A stretch of DNA of 64,000 nt from Undibacterium sp. (GTDB lineage Bacteria > Pseudomonadota > Gammaproteobacteria > Burkholderiales > Burkholderiaceae_D), in contig NZ_JAUSFI010000028.1 of assembly GCF_030651495.1 (NCBI RefSeq), positions 17,682-81,681 on the forward strand, written 5' to 3'. Of the stretch, positions 26,597 through 36,770 are shown one piece after another (position 1 is the stretch's first letter; each line of letters opens with the position of its first letter). Both the position numbers and the translations under genes were made by a program. Under the pieces are notes generated by a model, which saw nothing but the letters and a program-made list of their open reading frames with translations, was not told where the DNA came from and did not search any database.

Positions 26597-26998
26597 CTAA
26601 GCGTTAATCAGCTGCAAGACATCGGCCGGAATGGCGCTGGGACGCAAACTTGTCACGCCAATACAGCCCACCTTAATCTTGCCCGTTACCAGCAAGCGAT
26701 CACCACACCAGGCTTCTTGCACAAACTGTACTGAGGCGCGCCCCAACCTTTCGACCACGACAGTGATTTTCAGTTCATCGTCCAGTCTGGCTGGCGCATG
26801 ATATTCGACGGCAGTGGCTTTCACGACAAATATCACTTCGTGCTCGGCTGTCATCTGCTGCTGGCTGATAGTGGCCGCACGCAGCCATTCGGTTCTGGCA
26901 CGCTCAAAAAATTTCAGGTAATTGGCATAGAAGACGATGCCACCCGCATCCGTATCTTCATAGTAGATCCGCACTGCCCAGCTAAATTCTTGTTGCAT
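26597..26998 (-). CDS. ybgC: Tol-Pal-associated acyl-CoA thioesterase YbgC
   Basis: This 133-residue hotdog-fold thioesterase has the 4HBT signature Y-Y-E-D-T-D-A-G-G-I-V-F-Y-A-N-Y (about 13-28), in which the aspartate is catalytic, followed by F-F-E-R-A-R-T-E-W-L-R. It hydrolyses acyl-CoA or acyl-ACP esters and is the usual first gene of the tol-pal operon. No clear ribosome site is visible, and repeat family B copy 1 lies 16 bp upstream of the ATG. Confidence 0.95.
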   Translation of the reverse strand: MQQEFSWAVRIYYEDTDAGGIVFYANYLKFFERARTEWLRAATISQQQMTAEHEVIFVVKATAVEYHAPARLDDELKITVVVERLGRASVQFVQEAWCGDRLLVTGKIKVGCIGVTSLRPSAIPADVLQLINA

Positions 26999-27014
26999 AT
27001 AAATTTATATAAAA

Positions 27015-27090
27015 TGGGGGAGTATATGCAAGTTTATGGTTCCTAGCGCATAGCTGTAGGGCATCTGTGAAAATACCCCACCCCAGTATT
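27015..27090. repeat. Dispersed repeat, family B, copy 1
   Basis: This copy starts GGGGGAGTAT and ends AATACCCCACCCCAGTAT, with a middle that contains CCTAGCGCATAGC. Its right end is identical to that of the copy at 36674-36750 over about 20 bases. It lies between the ydfG stop and the ybgC start, so the ybgC promoter must be in or next to it. Confidence 0.65.
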
Positions 27091-27099
27091 AGTAAAAAA

Positions 27100-27852
27100 T
27101 CAGAGTGGATTACGCTTAATCACCAAAGGCCCAAAACCCTGGCAGGTCGGCATCATCTCTATGTAGTTGATATTGACATGGGGAGGCAAGGTAGCAATCC
27201 AGTAGGCTGACTCGGCAATATCTTCCGCCGTCAGCGGTACCGTGCCTTCATAGACCTTGGCCGCCGCATCATCATTGCCACGAAAGCGCACATTCGAGAA
27301 CTCGGTCCCACCACACAAGCCCGGTGCGATATTGGTAGTGCGCACCCCGGTGCCGGCCATATCGGCACGCAGGTTTTTGGTAAATTGGTCGACGAAAGCC
27401 TTGGTCGCACCATACACGTTGCCGCCAGGATAAGGGGTAGAACCGGCGACAGAACCAATATTAATGATCATGCCGCTGTTGCGCGCCACCATCTCAGGCA
27501 AAATAGCCCGCGTCACCGTCACCAGACCCTTGGCATTGGTGTCGATCATGGTTTCCCACTCTTCCAGCGAAGCCTGATGCGCCGGCTCGGTGCCGAGTGC
27601 CAGTCCGGCGTTATTGATCAAGACATCGATCGTTTTCCATTCGGCAGGCAATCCTGCCAAGGCTTGCGCGATGGAATTCTTGTCGATCACGTCCATCGTC
27701 ACTGGCAACACCGCAGCGCCTAATTCATTCTTCAGTGCAGCCAGTTTATCAGTGCGGCGCGCGGCAGCAATAACCCGATGTCCGTGGCGCACAAACTTGC
27801 GCGCCATAGCCGCGCCAAAACCTGAACTTGCACCAGTGATTAAGACGATCAT
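27100..27852 (-). CDS. ydfG: Short-chain dehydrogenase YdfG (3-hydroxy acid / malonic semialdehyde type)
   Basis: This 250-residue classical SDR has T-G-A-S-S-G-F-G cofactor loop (6-13), N-N-A-G (80-83), catalytic serine in N-I-G-S-V-A-G and Y-x-x-x-K in V-Y-G-A-T-K-A-F. The E-M-M-P-T-C-Q and the G-T-E-F-S loop match YdfG, an NADP-dependent dehydrogenase of 3-hydroxy acids and serine that also reduces malonic semialdehyde. It is a single gene in its orientation, preceded by GGGAGTTAGCC. Confidence 0.85.
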   Translation of the reverse strand: MIVLITGASSGFGAAMARKFVRHGHRVIAAARRTDKLAALKNELGAAVLPVTMDVIDKNSIAQALAGLPAEWKTIDVLINNAGLALGTEPAHQASLEEWETMIDTNAKGLVTVTRAILPEMVARNSGMIINIGSVAGSTPYPGGNVYGATKAFVDQFTKNLRADMAGTGVRTTNIAPGLCGGTEFSNVRFRGNDDAAAKVYEGTVPLTAEDIAESAYWIATLPPHVNINYIEMMPTCQGFGPLVIKRNPL

Positions 27853-28043
27853 GGCTAACTCCCTTGAATAAAATAATGATTGAAATAGCGATTAAAATAG
27901 GCGTGAATTAAATACATTGCCACTATTTTAAGGCGTTTTTATAGCAAGCGCCTGTCAGATCTGGCTCGCCAAGGGGGAATCTGCTGATCCGAGAGTTAAA
28001 TGCGTCGAGCATACGCCCCAATCTGGACTCCATTCGCAACCCG

Positions 28044-29690
28044 CTAACTATTGCCATGCCTTCGGAAGTAAGCAATCAAGCCGGTGGTCGACGTATCCAG
28101 ATGCGCATCATAAGCTTGATCTCCCTTGATCGCCGGCAACAGACGATTCGCCAGCTGTTTACCCAACTCGACACCCCATTGATCAAAAGAATTCAGCCCC
28201 CAAATCACTCCCTGCACGAATACTTTATGCTCATACAGCGCCAGCAGCATGCCCAATTGAAAAGGATCAAGGCTAGGCATCAGGATGGTGGTGGATGGCT
28301 GGTTGCCAGCAAACACCTTGTGTGGCAATAGCTTGGCGATACTACTATCATCCAGACCTGCTGCGCTGAGCTCGTCACGCGCCTGCTGTTCGGTCTTGCC
28401 AAATGCCAGCGCCGCACTTTGCGCCAGGCAATTTGCCAGCAACGGAGCCTGATGTCCCGGCAAAGGATAGTCGCTCGATGCCGCGACCACGAAATCGCAA
28501 GGGATCAGCCAGCCGCCCTGATGCAATAACTGGAAAAAAGCATGTTGCCCGTTGACACCGATCTCACCCCAGACAATAGGGTTGGCGCGACAGGTCAATG
28601 GTTCACCGTCGCGACTGACGGTCTTGCCATTCGATTCCATTTCCAGTTGCTGCAAAAAGGCGGGAAAATGCCGCATAGACTCGTTATATGGCAACACGGC
28701 CGTCGTTTCGGCACCCAAAAAATTGGTATTCCAGATAGAAATCAAGGCCAGCAAGACTGGCATATTTTTTTCCAGCGGCGCGCTGCAAAAATGCTTATCC
28801 ATGGTTTCGGCACCTTCCAGCAAGCGCTCAAAACCACTCATGCCTATCGCCAGCGCGACCGACAGGCCGACCGCTGACCACAGTGAATAACGGCCGCCGA
28901 CCCAATCCCAAATCTGCAGGATATTGCTGTCCGGGATGCCGAATTCATGCGCCTTGTCGGGACTGGAAGTGACGGCAATAAAATGCTTGCTGATCGCCCA
29001 CTCTTCCATGGCGGCAGCCATCAGCCAGGTCCGCGCGGTGTGCGCGTTAATGCTGGTTTCCTGAGTGGTAAAGGTTTTTGAGGCGACGATGAACAAGGTG
29101 GTGCGCGGATCGAGTTTTTCCAGCAACGGTGCCAGATGGGCGCTATCCAGATTGGAGACATAATAAAATTCAAGACCAGGGCGTTGCAGTGCCGACAAGG
29201 CACGCGTGACCAGCTTAGGGCCAAGATCAGAGCCGCCGATGCCGATATTGACAACGCTCTGTATCGCATCGCCTTTAAAGCCGCGCCATAAGCCACTGCG
29301 AACCCGTTCAACGATATCACGCATCTGCTTGCGCACGGCCCGCACCTGTGGCATCACATCCTCTTCCGCGCTCGGAAAAGGCGTGAAATCGGTATGGCGC
29401 AAAGCGGTATGCAGGACGGCGCGATTCTCGCTAAAATTGATTTTTTCACCAGCGAACATGCGATCACGCCAGCCTGCAACATCGGTGCTGCGCGCCAGTG
29501 CGAACAAGCCATCGAGTGCCGCCACATCTAGCCGCTGCTTGGAATAATCCAACAATAAATCGTCAAGCTCTAGCGAAAAATGCGTAAAGCGTTGCGGGTC
29601 GGCGGCAAATAAATCGCGTAAATGCTGCTGCTCGAGTCGATTTTTATGTGCCAGCAGGTCTTGCCATTCGGGAGTGAGCGTCAGATTCAT
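28044..29690 (-). CDS. pgi: Glucose-6-phosphate isomerase
   Basis: This is a full-length 548-residue Pgi. Segments I-G-I-G-G-S-D-L-G-P-K, S-K-T-F-T-T-Q-E-T (phosphate loop), W-V-G-G-R-Y-S-L-W-S-A-V-G-L-S and the G-Q-H-A-F-F-Q-L-L-H-Q-G catalytic His region are intact. It interconverts glucose-6-phosphate and fructose-6-phosphate in the cytoplasm. It begins 15 bp after the rsmA stop and is likely the last gene of the lptD-surA-pdxA-rsmA transcript. Pgi is not a standard member of that group. Confidence 0.97.
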   Translation of the reverse strand: MNLTLTPEWQDLLAHKNRLEQQHLRDLFAADPQRFTHFSLELDDLLLDYSKQRLDVAALDGLFALARSTDVAGWRDRMFAGEKINFSENRAVLHTALRHTDFTPFPSAEEDVMPQVRAVRKQMRDIVERVRSGLWRGFKGDAIQSVVNIGIGGSDLGPKLVTRALSALQRPGLEFYYVSNLDSAHLAPLLEKLDPRTTLFIVASKTFTTQETSINAHTARTWLMAAAMEEWAISKHFIAVTSSPDKAHEFGIPDSNILQIWDWVGGRYSLWSAVGLSVALAIGMSGFERLLEGAETMDKHFCSAPLEKNMPVLLALISIWNTNFLGAETTAVLPYNESMRHFPAFLQQLEMESNGKTVSRDGEPLTCRANPIVWGEIGVNGQHAFFQLLHQGGWLIPCDFVVAASSDYPLPGHQAPLLANCLAQSAALAFGKTEQQARDELSAAGLDDSSIAKLLPHKVFAGNQPSTTILMPSLDPFQLGMLLALYEHKVFVQGVIWGLNSFDQWGVELGKQLANRLLPAIKGDQAYDAHLDTSTTGLIAYFRRHGNS

Positions 29691-29705
29691 TGGGCTTATC
29701 TATAA

Positions 29706-30479
29706 TTAGTCGGCCAGCAAATTTGCCAGCGTCACATACTGTTCCAAGGAGAGTGTTTCAGCGCGCGCCTGCGGATTGACACCGGCATCCATCAGCTGTT
29801 GTTCAGTAAATAATCCGGCCAGGCAATTGCGCACGACTTTGCGGCGCTGTGAAAATGCCTTGGTGACGACTAGTTCGAGTTTTTGTACGTCGCAGGCCAG
29901 CCGCGTCGCTTTAGGGATCATACGCACGATGGCCGACTCCACTCGCGGCGGCGGATCAAAGGCGGTCGGCGGTACGATAAACAGTAAGTCCATGTGATAA
30001 CGCCATTGCAGCATGACCGACAGCCGGCCATAAGTTTTACTCCCTGGCGGCGCCACCATGCGTTCGACGACTTCTTTTTGCAGCATGAAATGCTGATCTT
30101 CAATCAATGGCGCAAACTCAGCCAGATGGAATAGCAAAGGACTGGAAATATTGTAAGGAAGATTGCCCACCACGCGCAGTTTTTTGCCCGGAGCGACCGG
30201 CAACGCGGCAAAATCAAATTGCAGGGCGTCGCCTTCATGCACGATCAGTTTGGCAGGGTCAAAGGTTTTCTTCAGGCGTGCGACCAAATCCCTGTCGAGT
30301 TCGACTACATGCAGCGTGCTTAGACCGGCCAGCAGCAAACGCGTCATCGCCGCCAGCCCGGGGCCGATTTCCACCATGCTTTGATCGGGCTGCGGATCAA
30401 TGGCAGCAATGATCTGGCTGAGTACCTGTTGATCGGTCAAAAAATTCTGACCGAAACGCTTGCGGGCAATGTGTTTCAT
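29706..30479 (-). CDS. rsmA: 16S rRNA dimethyladenosine transferase RsmA (KsgA)
   Basis: This 257-residue methyltransferase begins [10 protein letters not shown], with SAM motif [11 protein letters not shown] and the catalytic [10 protein letters not shown]. It dimethylates two adjacent adenines of 16S rRNA during small-subunit maturation. The gene lies between pdxA and pgi, in the usual surA-pdxA-rsmA order. Confidence 0.97.
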   Translation of the reverse strand: MKHIARKRFGQNFLTDQQVLSQIIAAIDPQPDQSMVEIGPGLAAMTRLLLAGLSTLHVVELDRDLVARLKKTFDPAKLIVHEGDALQFDFAALPVAPGKKLRVVGNLPYNISSPLLFHLAEFAPLIEDQHFMLQKEVVERMVAPPGSKTYGRLSVMLQWRYHMDLLFIVPPTAFDPPPRVESAIVRMIPKATRLACDVQKLELVVTKAFSQRRKVVRNCLAGLFTEQQLMDAGVNPQARAETLSLEQYVTLANLLAD

Positions 30480-30535
30480 GAGTTAACTTAATTTTTATTA
30501 TTTGAGTGAAAAAGACCGTGCGCCCTGACGCAGCA

Positions 30536-31570
30536 CTATCCCTGGCGTCTGACCATATCAGCGGCGATCCGGATAGCAACGCCCATGCTGCCAGCATCGG
30601 CATGACCAACGCCCTGTTGGGCCAGGTCAAGCGCAGTGCCATGATCGACTGAGGTGCGGATCAGTGGCAAGCCCAGTGTAATGTTAACGCCCAGACCAAA
30701 ACTAGCGTATTTCAATACAGGCAAACCCTGGTCATGATACATCGCCAACACGCAATCGGCATCTTGCAGGTATTTTTGCTGAAACAGGGTGTCGGCCGGA
30801 TAAGGGCCGCGCACATCCAGGCCCAGACTTTGCGCATGCTGTATCACGGGAATGATGACATCGATTTCTTCGCGCCCCAGATAACCATTCTCACCGGCAT
30901 GCGGATTGAGTCCAGCCACCAGGATGCGTGGTTTCGCTATGCCACATTTAGTTTGCAAATCATGTTCAATGATTTGCAGGGTCTTGAGCAAAGTATCGAA
31001 TTGGATTGCCGCCGGCACGTCTTTCAACGGCAGGTGGGTTGTCGCCAGCGCCACGCGTAGCGTTTGCGGCACGCGATCAGATGCTTCGCAAGCGAGCATC
31101 ATCACGACCTGGGCAGTGTGTGTTTGCTGGGCTAAATATTCGGTATGACCAGTAAAAGGAATACCGGCATCATTGATGGTGCTTTTTTGCAGCGGTGCCG
31201 TGACAATCGCATCGCACCAGTGTTGCTGTACGCTTTCTATCGCGACATCGAGCGTCTGCAATACGGCACGGCCATTGCGTCGATCCAGTTGCCCGGCAAA
31301 GACATGCGCATCCAGCGGGCAGTCAATCACGGTGAGTTGATCTTTGCCGCAACCCGGCAAGCCGCTATAGCGCAGCGCCTGCTGCGATACGCCCATCAGA
31401 CGAATCGCAGGATCGATCTCACTTGCCAGCATCGCCAGATAGGCGGCATCGCCAAGCAGAACCGGTCGAACTTCAGCACGCAATTGCCATGCTGCACGCA
31501 GAGAAATCTCGGGGCCGATGCCGGCAGGCTCCCCTACCGTCACGGCAATCACTGGGCACAACAGAGACAT
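30536..31570 (-). CDS. pdxA: 4-hydroxythreonine-4-phosphate dehydrogenase PdxA
   Basis: This 344-residue dehydrogenase has [15 protein letters not shown] at the N-terminus (reading C-P-V-I-A-V-T), the G-H-T-E-Y-L-A substrate loop and the metal-binding H-D-Q-G-L-P. It oxidises 4-phosphohydroxy-threonine in pyridoxal-phosphate synthesis. Its ATG shares one base with the surA stop (TAATG), so it is coupled to surA. Confidence 0.96.
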   Translation of the reverse strand: MSLLCPVIAVTVGEPAGIGPEISLRAAWQLRAEVRPVLLGDAAYLAMLASEIDPAIRLMGVSQQALRYSGLPGCGKDQLTVIDCPLDAHVFAGQLDRRNGRAVLQTLDVAIESVQQHWCDAIVTAPLQKSTINDAGIPFTGHTEYLAQQTHTAQVVMMLACEASDRVPQTLRVALATTHLPLKDVPAAIQFDTLLKTLQIIEHDLQTKCGIAKPRILVAGLNPHAGENGYLGREEIDVIIPVIQHAQSLGLDVRGPYPADTLFQQKYLQDADCVLAMYHDQGLPVLKYASFGLGVNITLGLPLIRTSVDHGTALDLAQQGVGHADAGSMGVAIRIAADMVRRQG

Positions 31571-32994
31571 TATTTCTCATCCAGACGGAATTCAACATAA
31601 GCGCGATCGCGCAACTGACGCAGCCAATCTTGTAGGGCTTCATCGGCTTTCCGCTCGCGCACGATCTGACGTGCCGCCATCCGTTTACGATCCTTGGAAA
31701 CATCATCGGTCTTGCGTTCGGTCACCTGAATCAGGTGAAAACCGAACGGCGACTCAACTGGTTCGCTGACTTCATTCAGTGCCAGCTTGTTCATCGCCTG
31801 TTCAAATTCAGGGACAGTATCACCAGGATAAATCCAGCCCAGATCGCCGCCTTTAGATGCGGACAAATCGTTCGAGAAAGTTTTTGCTAATTCCTCGAAA
31901 GTAGCGGCCTTGTTATCCAGGCGTTGCTTGAGTTCCACCAATTTACGTTTGGCTTCAGCCGGGGTTACTACCTGACTGACCTTGATCAAAATGTGCTTTA
32001 CGTGTGATTGTTGCACCGCATCTGCAGCGACCGGATTAGCCGATGCCGCGCGTTTCCCCGCCAATTTAAGGATATGAAATCCATTGGGGCTTCGAACAAT
32101 CTCAGAAACATCACCCACCTTGAGTTTAGCGATCGCATCCAAAAACAATTGCGGCAATCGATCTTGTTCACGCCAGCCTACATCACCGCCCTTTAATGCC
32201 TCTGGAGCATCGGAATAAGTCGCCGCCAACTTGGCAAAATCTTCTCCGGCGCGAATTTTTTGCAAGGCTTCTTCAGCGCGGACGCGCTTATTGGCAATCT
32301 GTTCGGCGGAGGCATTTTCAGGGGTGCGCACCAGTATTTGCGCCAGATTCAATTCTTGCTGGCCATTTGGCGAAGCCGCATCTGCCGCGAGAAAATTATC
32401 CACTTCCATTTCAGACACTTGTATCTTGCTGTCGACTTCGCGTTCACGTATGCGTTGCATGATGATGTCATCACGAATCTCTTCACGAAACCGGGCAAAC
32501 GACGTGCCCTCACGCTCCACCTGATTACGGAACTCTTGCAACGACAACTTGTTTTGTTCCGCCAGACGCAACATAGAACGATCCAGCATGACATCATCGA
32601 CCCGTATGCCATTTTCTTTCGCCAATTGCAGTTGCACCCTGTCAGTAATCATGCGTTCTAGCAATTGTTTTTGCAGATCAACACGCTGAGGAAGAGCCGT
32701 TCCCTGCGCCGCGAGACGACGTTCAACCGAGCGCAAGCGCTCATTCAATTCCTGGCGCGTAATGACTTCATCATTGACCACGACCACAATGCTGTTCACC
32801 AGTTCGGCTTTGGACGTTTTTTTGGCCGGTACTGCTGGCGGCGTTATTGGCTCCGCCGGCTGTACTGCAAGCGGCGCTCCAATGATTGGGCTAGTCTTGT
32901 TCTGCGACCATGCGGTACCCGCTACTAGTAAAGAGACTGATACCGCCAGGGCAGAAAAAATAGGCCGTTGATTCATGTGCAAGATGTGTCGCAT
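31570..32994 (-). CDS. surA: Periplasmic chaperone SurA
   Basis: This 474-residue protein has a signal peptide (to about residue 30, A-G-T-A-W-S-Q), a SurA N-terminal chaperone region with [12 protein letters not shown] (about 70-85) and two parvulin-type PPIase domains. The first contains L-A-Q-I-L-V-R-T and G-G-D-V-G-W-R-E (about 215-310); the second contains V-K-H-I-L-I-K and G-G-D-L-G-W-I-Y (about 330-430). SurA carries outer-membrane proteins, including LptD, to the BAM complex. It follows lptD by 90 bp. Confidence 0.96.
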   Translation of the reverse strand: MRHILHMNQRPIFSALAVSVSLLVAGTAWSQNKTSPIIGAPLAVQPAEPITPPAVPAKKTSKAELVNSIVVVVNDEVITRQELNERLRSVERRLAAQGTALPQRVDLQKQLLERMITDRVQLQLAKENGIRVDDVMLDRSMLRLAEQNKLSLQEFRNQVEREGTSFARFREEIRDDIIMQRIREREVDSKIQVSEMEVDNFLAADAASPNGQQELNLAQILVRTPENASAEQIANKRVRAEEALQKIRAGEDFAKLAATYSDAPEALKGGDVGWREQDRLPQLFLDAIAKLKVGDVSEIVRSPNGFHILKLAGKRAASANPVAADAVQQSHVKHILIKVSQVVTPAEAKRKLVELKQRLDNKAATFEELAKTFSNDLSASKGGDLGWIYPGDTVPEFEQAMNKLALNEVSEPVESPFGFHLIQVTERKTDDVSKDRKRMAARQIVRERKADEALQDWLRQLRDRAYVEFRLDEK

Positions 32995-33084
32995 AGTGAT
33001 CCAAAATTCATGTTAAAAATGAAGGCATAGCCGCTGGCCATCGACCTCCATCGCCGGGTACCGGCGAAAGCTGCAATATACACG

Positions 33085-35322
33085 CTAATTTATCGGCTGA
33101 TAACCTGAAATATTCTTTTTCAGGGCATCAATCGGGTTCGATCCAAAGCCTAATCTGGCCAAACCAGTCAACTCCAACTGTACCGAAAGCCCCGATGTAC
33201 TGGTAGAACTGTTGGTGGTGAAACGCTGTGCCAATAGACGAAATGCCCAACAATCCTGCTTGTACTCAAAACCGACCAAGCCATCGACCAGTTTATTGTT
33301 TTGCAAAGAGAAATTACTTCTGCCCACCATATACCAGCGATCCGCTACTGGCCATTGTACTGACAGGTCAACTTGCTTCAATAAATCGCGCTGAAAACGG
33401 TATTCGAGATTCAACACTTTTTTTGCTCCCGGCTGCCAGCGCACGCCGAAATTCGAGCGCTGGGCCTGACGGTCACTCTGACTCACTTGGACGCTGGCTT
33501 CGGCACTCAGGCTAGCCGACAACTTGCCGGTAGCAGCCAGTAACAGGTCAGAGCGGCTCTGGTTGATCGCCGTATCGAGCGTAACTCTCTGCGTATTGAA
33601 ATAAAATCGTTGCCCCAAGGCAAATTTAACGCGTTCTTCACCATTATTTTCAATGTAACGCGATACCAGTGCGGCAGTAATCTGATTTGAATCGCCTACC
33701 CGGTCATTGCCGGTGAAGCGGTTTTCGCTAAAAATCTGGGCAAAATTAAAATCAGCTACCGCGCTATCAAAATTCGGCAGCAAGCTTTGATCGCGATACG
33801 GGGTATTCACGTAAAACAAGCGCGGCTCCAGCGTTTGTGTCATCGACTCGCCCAACAAACTGGAGGGGCGCTCAAAGACCAGGCCGCTATCGATAGAAAA
33901 CGTCGGGACAACACTCTGAAAATCATTGCCTTGCCCTGCGGCAGTATTACTCAACTGGTAACTGGCGGCATGCAGCGCGAGTTTGGGAACCACAAAGTAA
34001 CCTGGCTGCACAAAAGGGGCAGATACCTGCGTATTGACCACGGCCCGGTCACCGCGGACCAGACTAGGATGCCAGAAGCGCGTCAGTATCGTATCGGCCG
34101 ACCAATCCAGCCCCATATTATCGAGCTGTCCGGTATGCAAAGTGAGTTGCGGCAAGCGGTCATACGGCCGGGCTATGGGCGCCAAAAGATCCTGCAAAAC
34201 CTGATAATTCGAGGCGCGCAAATCGGCACTCCAAAATGCGCCGTAATACTGCATGCTGGTCTCGCGCAGCAGCAAGCGCTGCGCCGTCTTGGTAACCGTT
34301 TTTGAAAAATCCGACGGATAATCGTCATCCGATGCGTGATTCACGTTCCATGAAAAAACGAGTTCCGGCAGCAGCTTCTGTGTATGTATCGAGGTGATCG
34401 CGTAGCGGTTGGTTTTGGTTTGCTGATCATTGAGCAAGCCTTCGATACTGGTTTCACCGGCATAGGTTTCGCCCAGATAACGGCCTTCCAGCCCGAGTTG
34501 CAAACCGCGCCGCTGGATCAAGGTCGGATGAACCGTTAAATCACGATTCGGTGCAATATTAAAATAATAAGGTATGCCTAGCTCGATGCCGCCTTTGGAG
34601 GTGGTGCTGAGCGTGGGCGGCAGCAAACCGGAGTGCCGCGCGCCGGACAGGGCAAAACTCAGCGGCAACAGGCTGGAAGTTGCCAGGATAGGCACGCCCT
34701 TAAAGTACACCACCGAATTGCCGGCCACACCGGTATCGAGGCCAGTGTCTAGCTTCAGCGTATCGGCGCGCAGATACCAGTCGGGGTCCAAGCCCTCGCA
34801 GGTACTGTAGGTGCCGTTGTAAATAGTGGATTGCTCTTCGTTTTCAAAAGTGATTTTGTCTGCGTGCCCCTGCGCATTGTTGCGCAACAGCTTGTAGACC
34901 GGATGCATGACAAAACCGATGCCGGTACCGAGTTGCATACGAGCGGAATCACCGCTGTAACAATCGCCCTCACGCTGCATGCGCACATCGCCGGTAATAT
35001 CGACCTGATCTTCGAGATTGCGGTAAATGGCATGATTGGCGTTGAGAGTCGTTGCGCCTTTGAGCACTTCAACCCGATCATCAAATTGGATGAATCTTTC
35101 GGGACGGCCCGAGATCTGCTCTGCCTCGATAATCGTAGGGGCGTCTTTATCATTGGGCTTCACCGTCGCCTTCCCGGTAAGCGCCACGCTTTGCGTCTGC
35201 GCCAGCGCGGGCAAACACAAGGGAGCAAGCAGCACGGGGAGCCATACCGATACCTTCACGGCTAGCGTCGGAAAAGTAGGAAACAACCGCTGCGGGTGAG
35301 ATAATACGAATTTCCGGCGCAT
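33085..35322 (-). CDS. lptD: LPS-assembly protein LptD
   Basis: The ATG at 35322 is used here; an in-frame TTG lies five codons upstream. The protein of about 745 residues has a signal peptide (L-C-L-P-A-L-A-Q), an N-terminal OstA jellyroll (about 60-180, with D-D-R-V-E-V-L-K-G-A-T-T-L-N-A) and a large beta barrel. LptD with LptE places LPS in the outer leaflet. It is divergent from amgK across a 200-bp gap that contains both promoters. Confidence 0.95.
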   Translation of the reverse strand: MRRKFVLSHPQRLFPTFPTLAVKVSVWLPVLLAPLCLPALAQTQSVALTGKATVKPNDKDAPTIIEAEQISGRPERFIQFDDRVEVLKGATTLNANHAIYRNLEDQVDITGDVRMQREGDCYSGDSARMQLGTGIGFVMHPVYKLLRNNAQGHADKITFENEEQSTIYNGTYSTCEGLDPDWYLRADTLKLDTGLDTGVAGNSVVYFKGVPILATSSLLPLSFALSGARHSGLLPPTLSTTSKGGIELGIPYYFNIAPNRDLTVHPTLIQRRGLQLGLEGRYLGETYAGETSIEGLLNDQQTKTNRYAITSIHTQKLLPELVFSWNVNHASDDDYPSDFSKTVTKTAQRLLLRETSMQYYGAFWSADLRASNYQVLQDLLAPIARPYDRLPQLTLHTGQLDNMGLDWSADTILTRFWHPSLVRGDRAVVNTQVSAPFVQPGYFVVPKLALHAASYQLSNTAAGQGNDFQSVVPTFSIDSGLVFERPSSLLGESMTQTLEPRLFYVNTPYRDQSLLPNFDSAVADFNFAQIFSENRFTGNDRVGDSNQITAALVSRYIENNGEERVKFALGQRFYFNTQRVTLDTAINQSRSDLLLAATGKLSASLSAEASVQVSQSDRQAQRSNFGVRWQPGAKKVLNLEYRFQRDLLKQVDLSVQWPVADRWYMVGRSNFSLQNNKLVDGLVGFEYKQDCWAFRLLAQRFTTNSSTSTSGLSVQLELTGLARLGFGSNPIDALKKNISGYQPIN

Positions 35323-35524
35323 GTAATCAGTAGTCAAGGGCGTTTAGACAAAAATTTTCTATTAATGCAAAGTGCGTGCAAAGTGCGGGCAGCTATTATT
35401 TTTTAATACCTGCCTGAAATCAAGCGCACATTATAGGGGGAAATAGACGAAGCCCGCCGTTTTTACCTAGAACACCCGCCTGCACAGGGGCGGCCAACCG
35501 CTTTTTACAAAAAACTATTCCGCC

Positions 35525-36655
35525 ATGTCTTCTACATTAAGCACTGAAATGACCGACTCCAATACAGCCTCAAGTACAGCCTCAAGCACAGAATTGAATA
35601 ACTCCGTAGCCGCAACCGATACTCAACGCATGCAGGCGATCCATGACTGGCTAGGCCAGATCAGCAGCCCCGCCCTGCAGCTGGCCAGCTTGCGCCCGGC
35701 TTCGGCCGACGCCAGCTTCCGGCGCTATTTCCGGATTGACGCCGACGATGGCAAGAGTTACATCGTGATGGATGCGCCGCAACCGGCAGAAGATGTCAGG
35801 CCCTTCATCCGTATCGCTGAATTGTTTGCGCAGATCAACTTGACGGTACCGCAGGTACTGGCACAGGATGCCGAGCAAGGCTTGCTGCTGTTGACGGATC
35901 TGGGCACGACCACGTATTTTGATGCATTCAAGCAAAATTTAGGACCAGACTCGGCACCCGATCCGCAGCGCGCCCATCCTTTATACATGGATGCGATCGC
36001 CGCCCTGGTGCAATTGCAAAGCCAGAGCCAGCCTGATGTCTTGCCTGAATACGACCGCGCCTTCTTGCTGCGTGAACTGATGATTTTCCCTGAATGGTAT
36101 CTGACCAAGCACCGGGGCGCCACGCTCACCGAAGAGCAAAGCAGCAGCCTGCAGAAGGTATTCGATGCCTTGCTGGCCAATATCGTGGCGCAACCGCAAG
36201 TCTATGTGCACCGCGATTACCATTCGCGCAACCTGATGCTGCTGGAGCAGGGCAACCCCGGCATTCTCGATTTCCAGGGCGCGCTGTATGGCCCGCTGAC
36301 TTACGATCTGGTGTCGCTGCTGCGCGATGCCTACGTGCTGTGGGATGAAGACCAGGTACTCGATTGGGCGATCCGCTATTGGGAGCAGGCGCGCCGCGCC
36401 GGCTTGCCTATCAGCCCTGAATTTGACAGCTTTTACCGTGACTTTGAATTCATGGGGCTGCAACGCCACCTGAAGATACTCGGCATCTTCGCCCGCCTGG
36501 CGCATCGCGACGGCAAAGCGGCCTACCTGAACGATATCCCACTGGTGATGTCGTATGTCCGCAAAACCGCACAGCGCTATAACATCCTGATCCCGTTACT
36601 GCGCCTGCTCGATGTACTGGAAGACACGGCACCGGTAGTGGGCTTCACCTTTTGA
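35525..36655 (+). CDS. amgK: N-acetylmuramate/N-acetylglucosamine kinase AmgK
   Basis: This 376-residue aminoglycoside-phosphotransferase-family kinase has the catalytic loop V-H-R-D-Y-H-S-R-N-L and the metal-binding I-L-D-F-Q-G-A in the C-lobe. A serine/threonine-rich tail of about 30 residues precedes the kinase domain. AmgK phosphorylates MurNAc at C1 in peptidoglycan recycling. It is followed by murU, as in Pseudomonas and other bacteria with the AmgK-MurU shortcut, and is divergent from lptD. A family B repeat separates it from murU. Confidence 0.93.
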   Translation: MSSTLSTEMTDSNTASSTASSTELNNSVAATDTQRMQAIHDWLGQISSPALQLASLRPASADASFRRYFRIDADDGKSYIVMDAPQPAEDVRPFIRIAELFAQINLTVPQVLAQDAEQGLLLLTDLGTTTYFDAFKQNLGPDSAPDPQRAHPLYMDAIAALVQLQSQSQPDVLPEYDRAFLLRELMIFPEWYLTKHRGATLTEEQSSSLQKVFDALLANIVAQPQVYVHRDYHSRNLMLLEQGNPGILDFQGALYGPLTYDLVSLLRDAYVLWDEDQVLDWAIRYWEQARRAGLPISPEFDSFYRDFEFMGLQRHLKILGIFARLAHRDGKAAYLNDIPLVMSYVRKTAQRYNILIPLLRLLDVLEDTAPVVGFTF

Positions 36656-36673
36656 CGATAAAAACCAGAATAA

Positions 36674-36750
36674 AGGGGAGTATAGGCAAAAACCCATACT
36701 CTTGCGCAATAAGAATGAGCGTGTTTAAAAATACCCCACCCCAGTATAGT
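36674..36750. repeat. Dispersed repeat, family B, copy 2
   Basis: The left end GGGGAGTATA (36674-36683), central palindrome TTGCGCAA and right end AAATACCCCACCCCAGTAT (to about 36748) match the copies at 27015 and 54418. It sits in the 115-bp gap between amgK and murU, close to the murU start. Confidence 0.7.
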
Positions 36751-36770
36751 AAAGAAAAACAGATAAGCCT

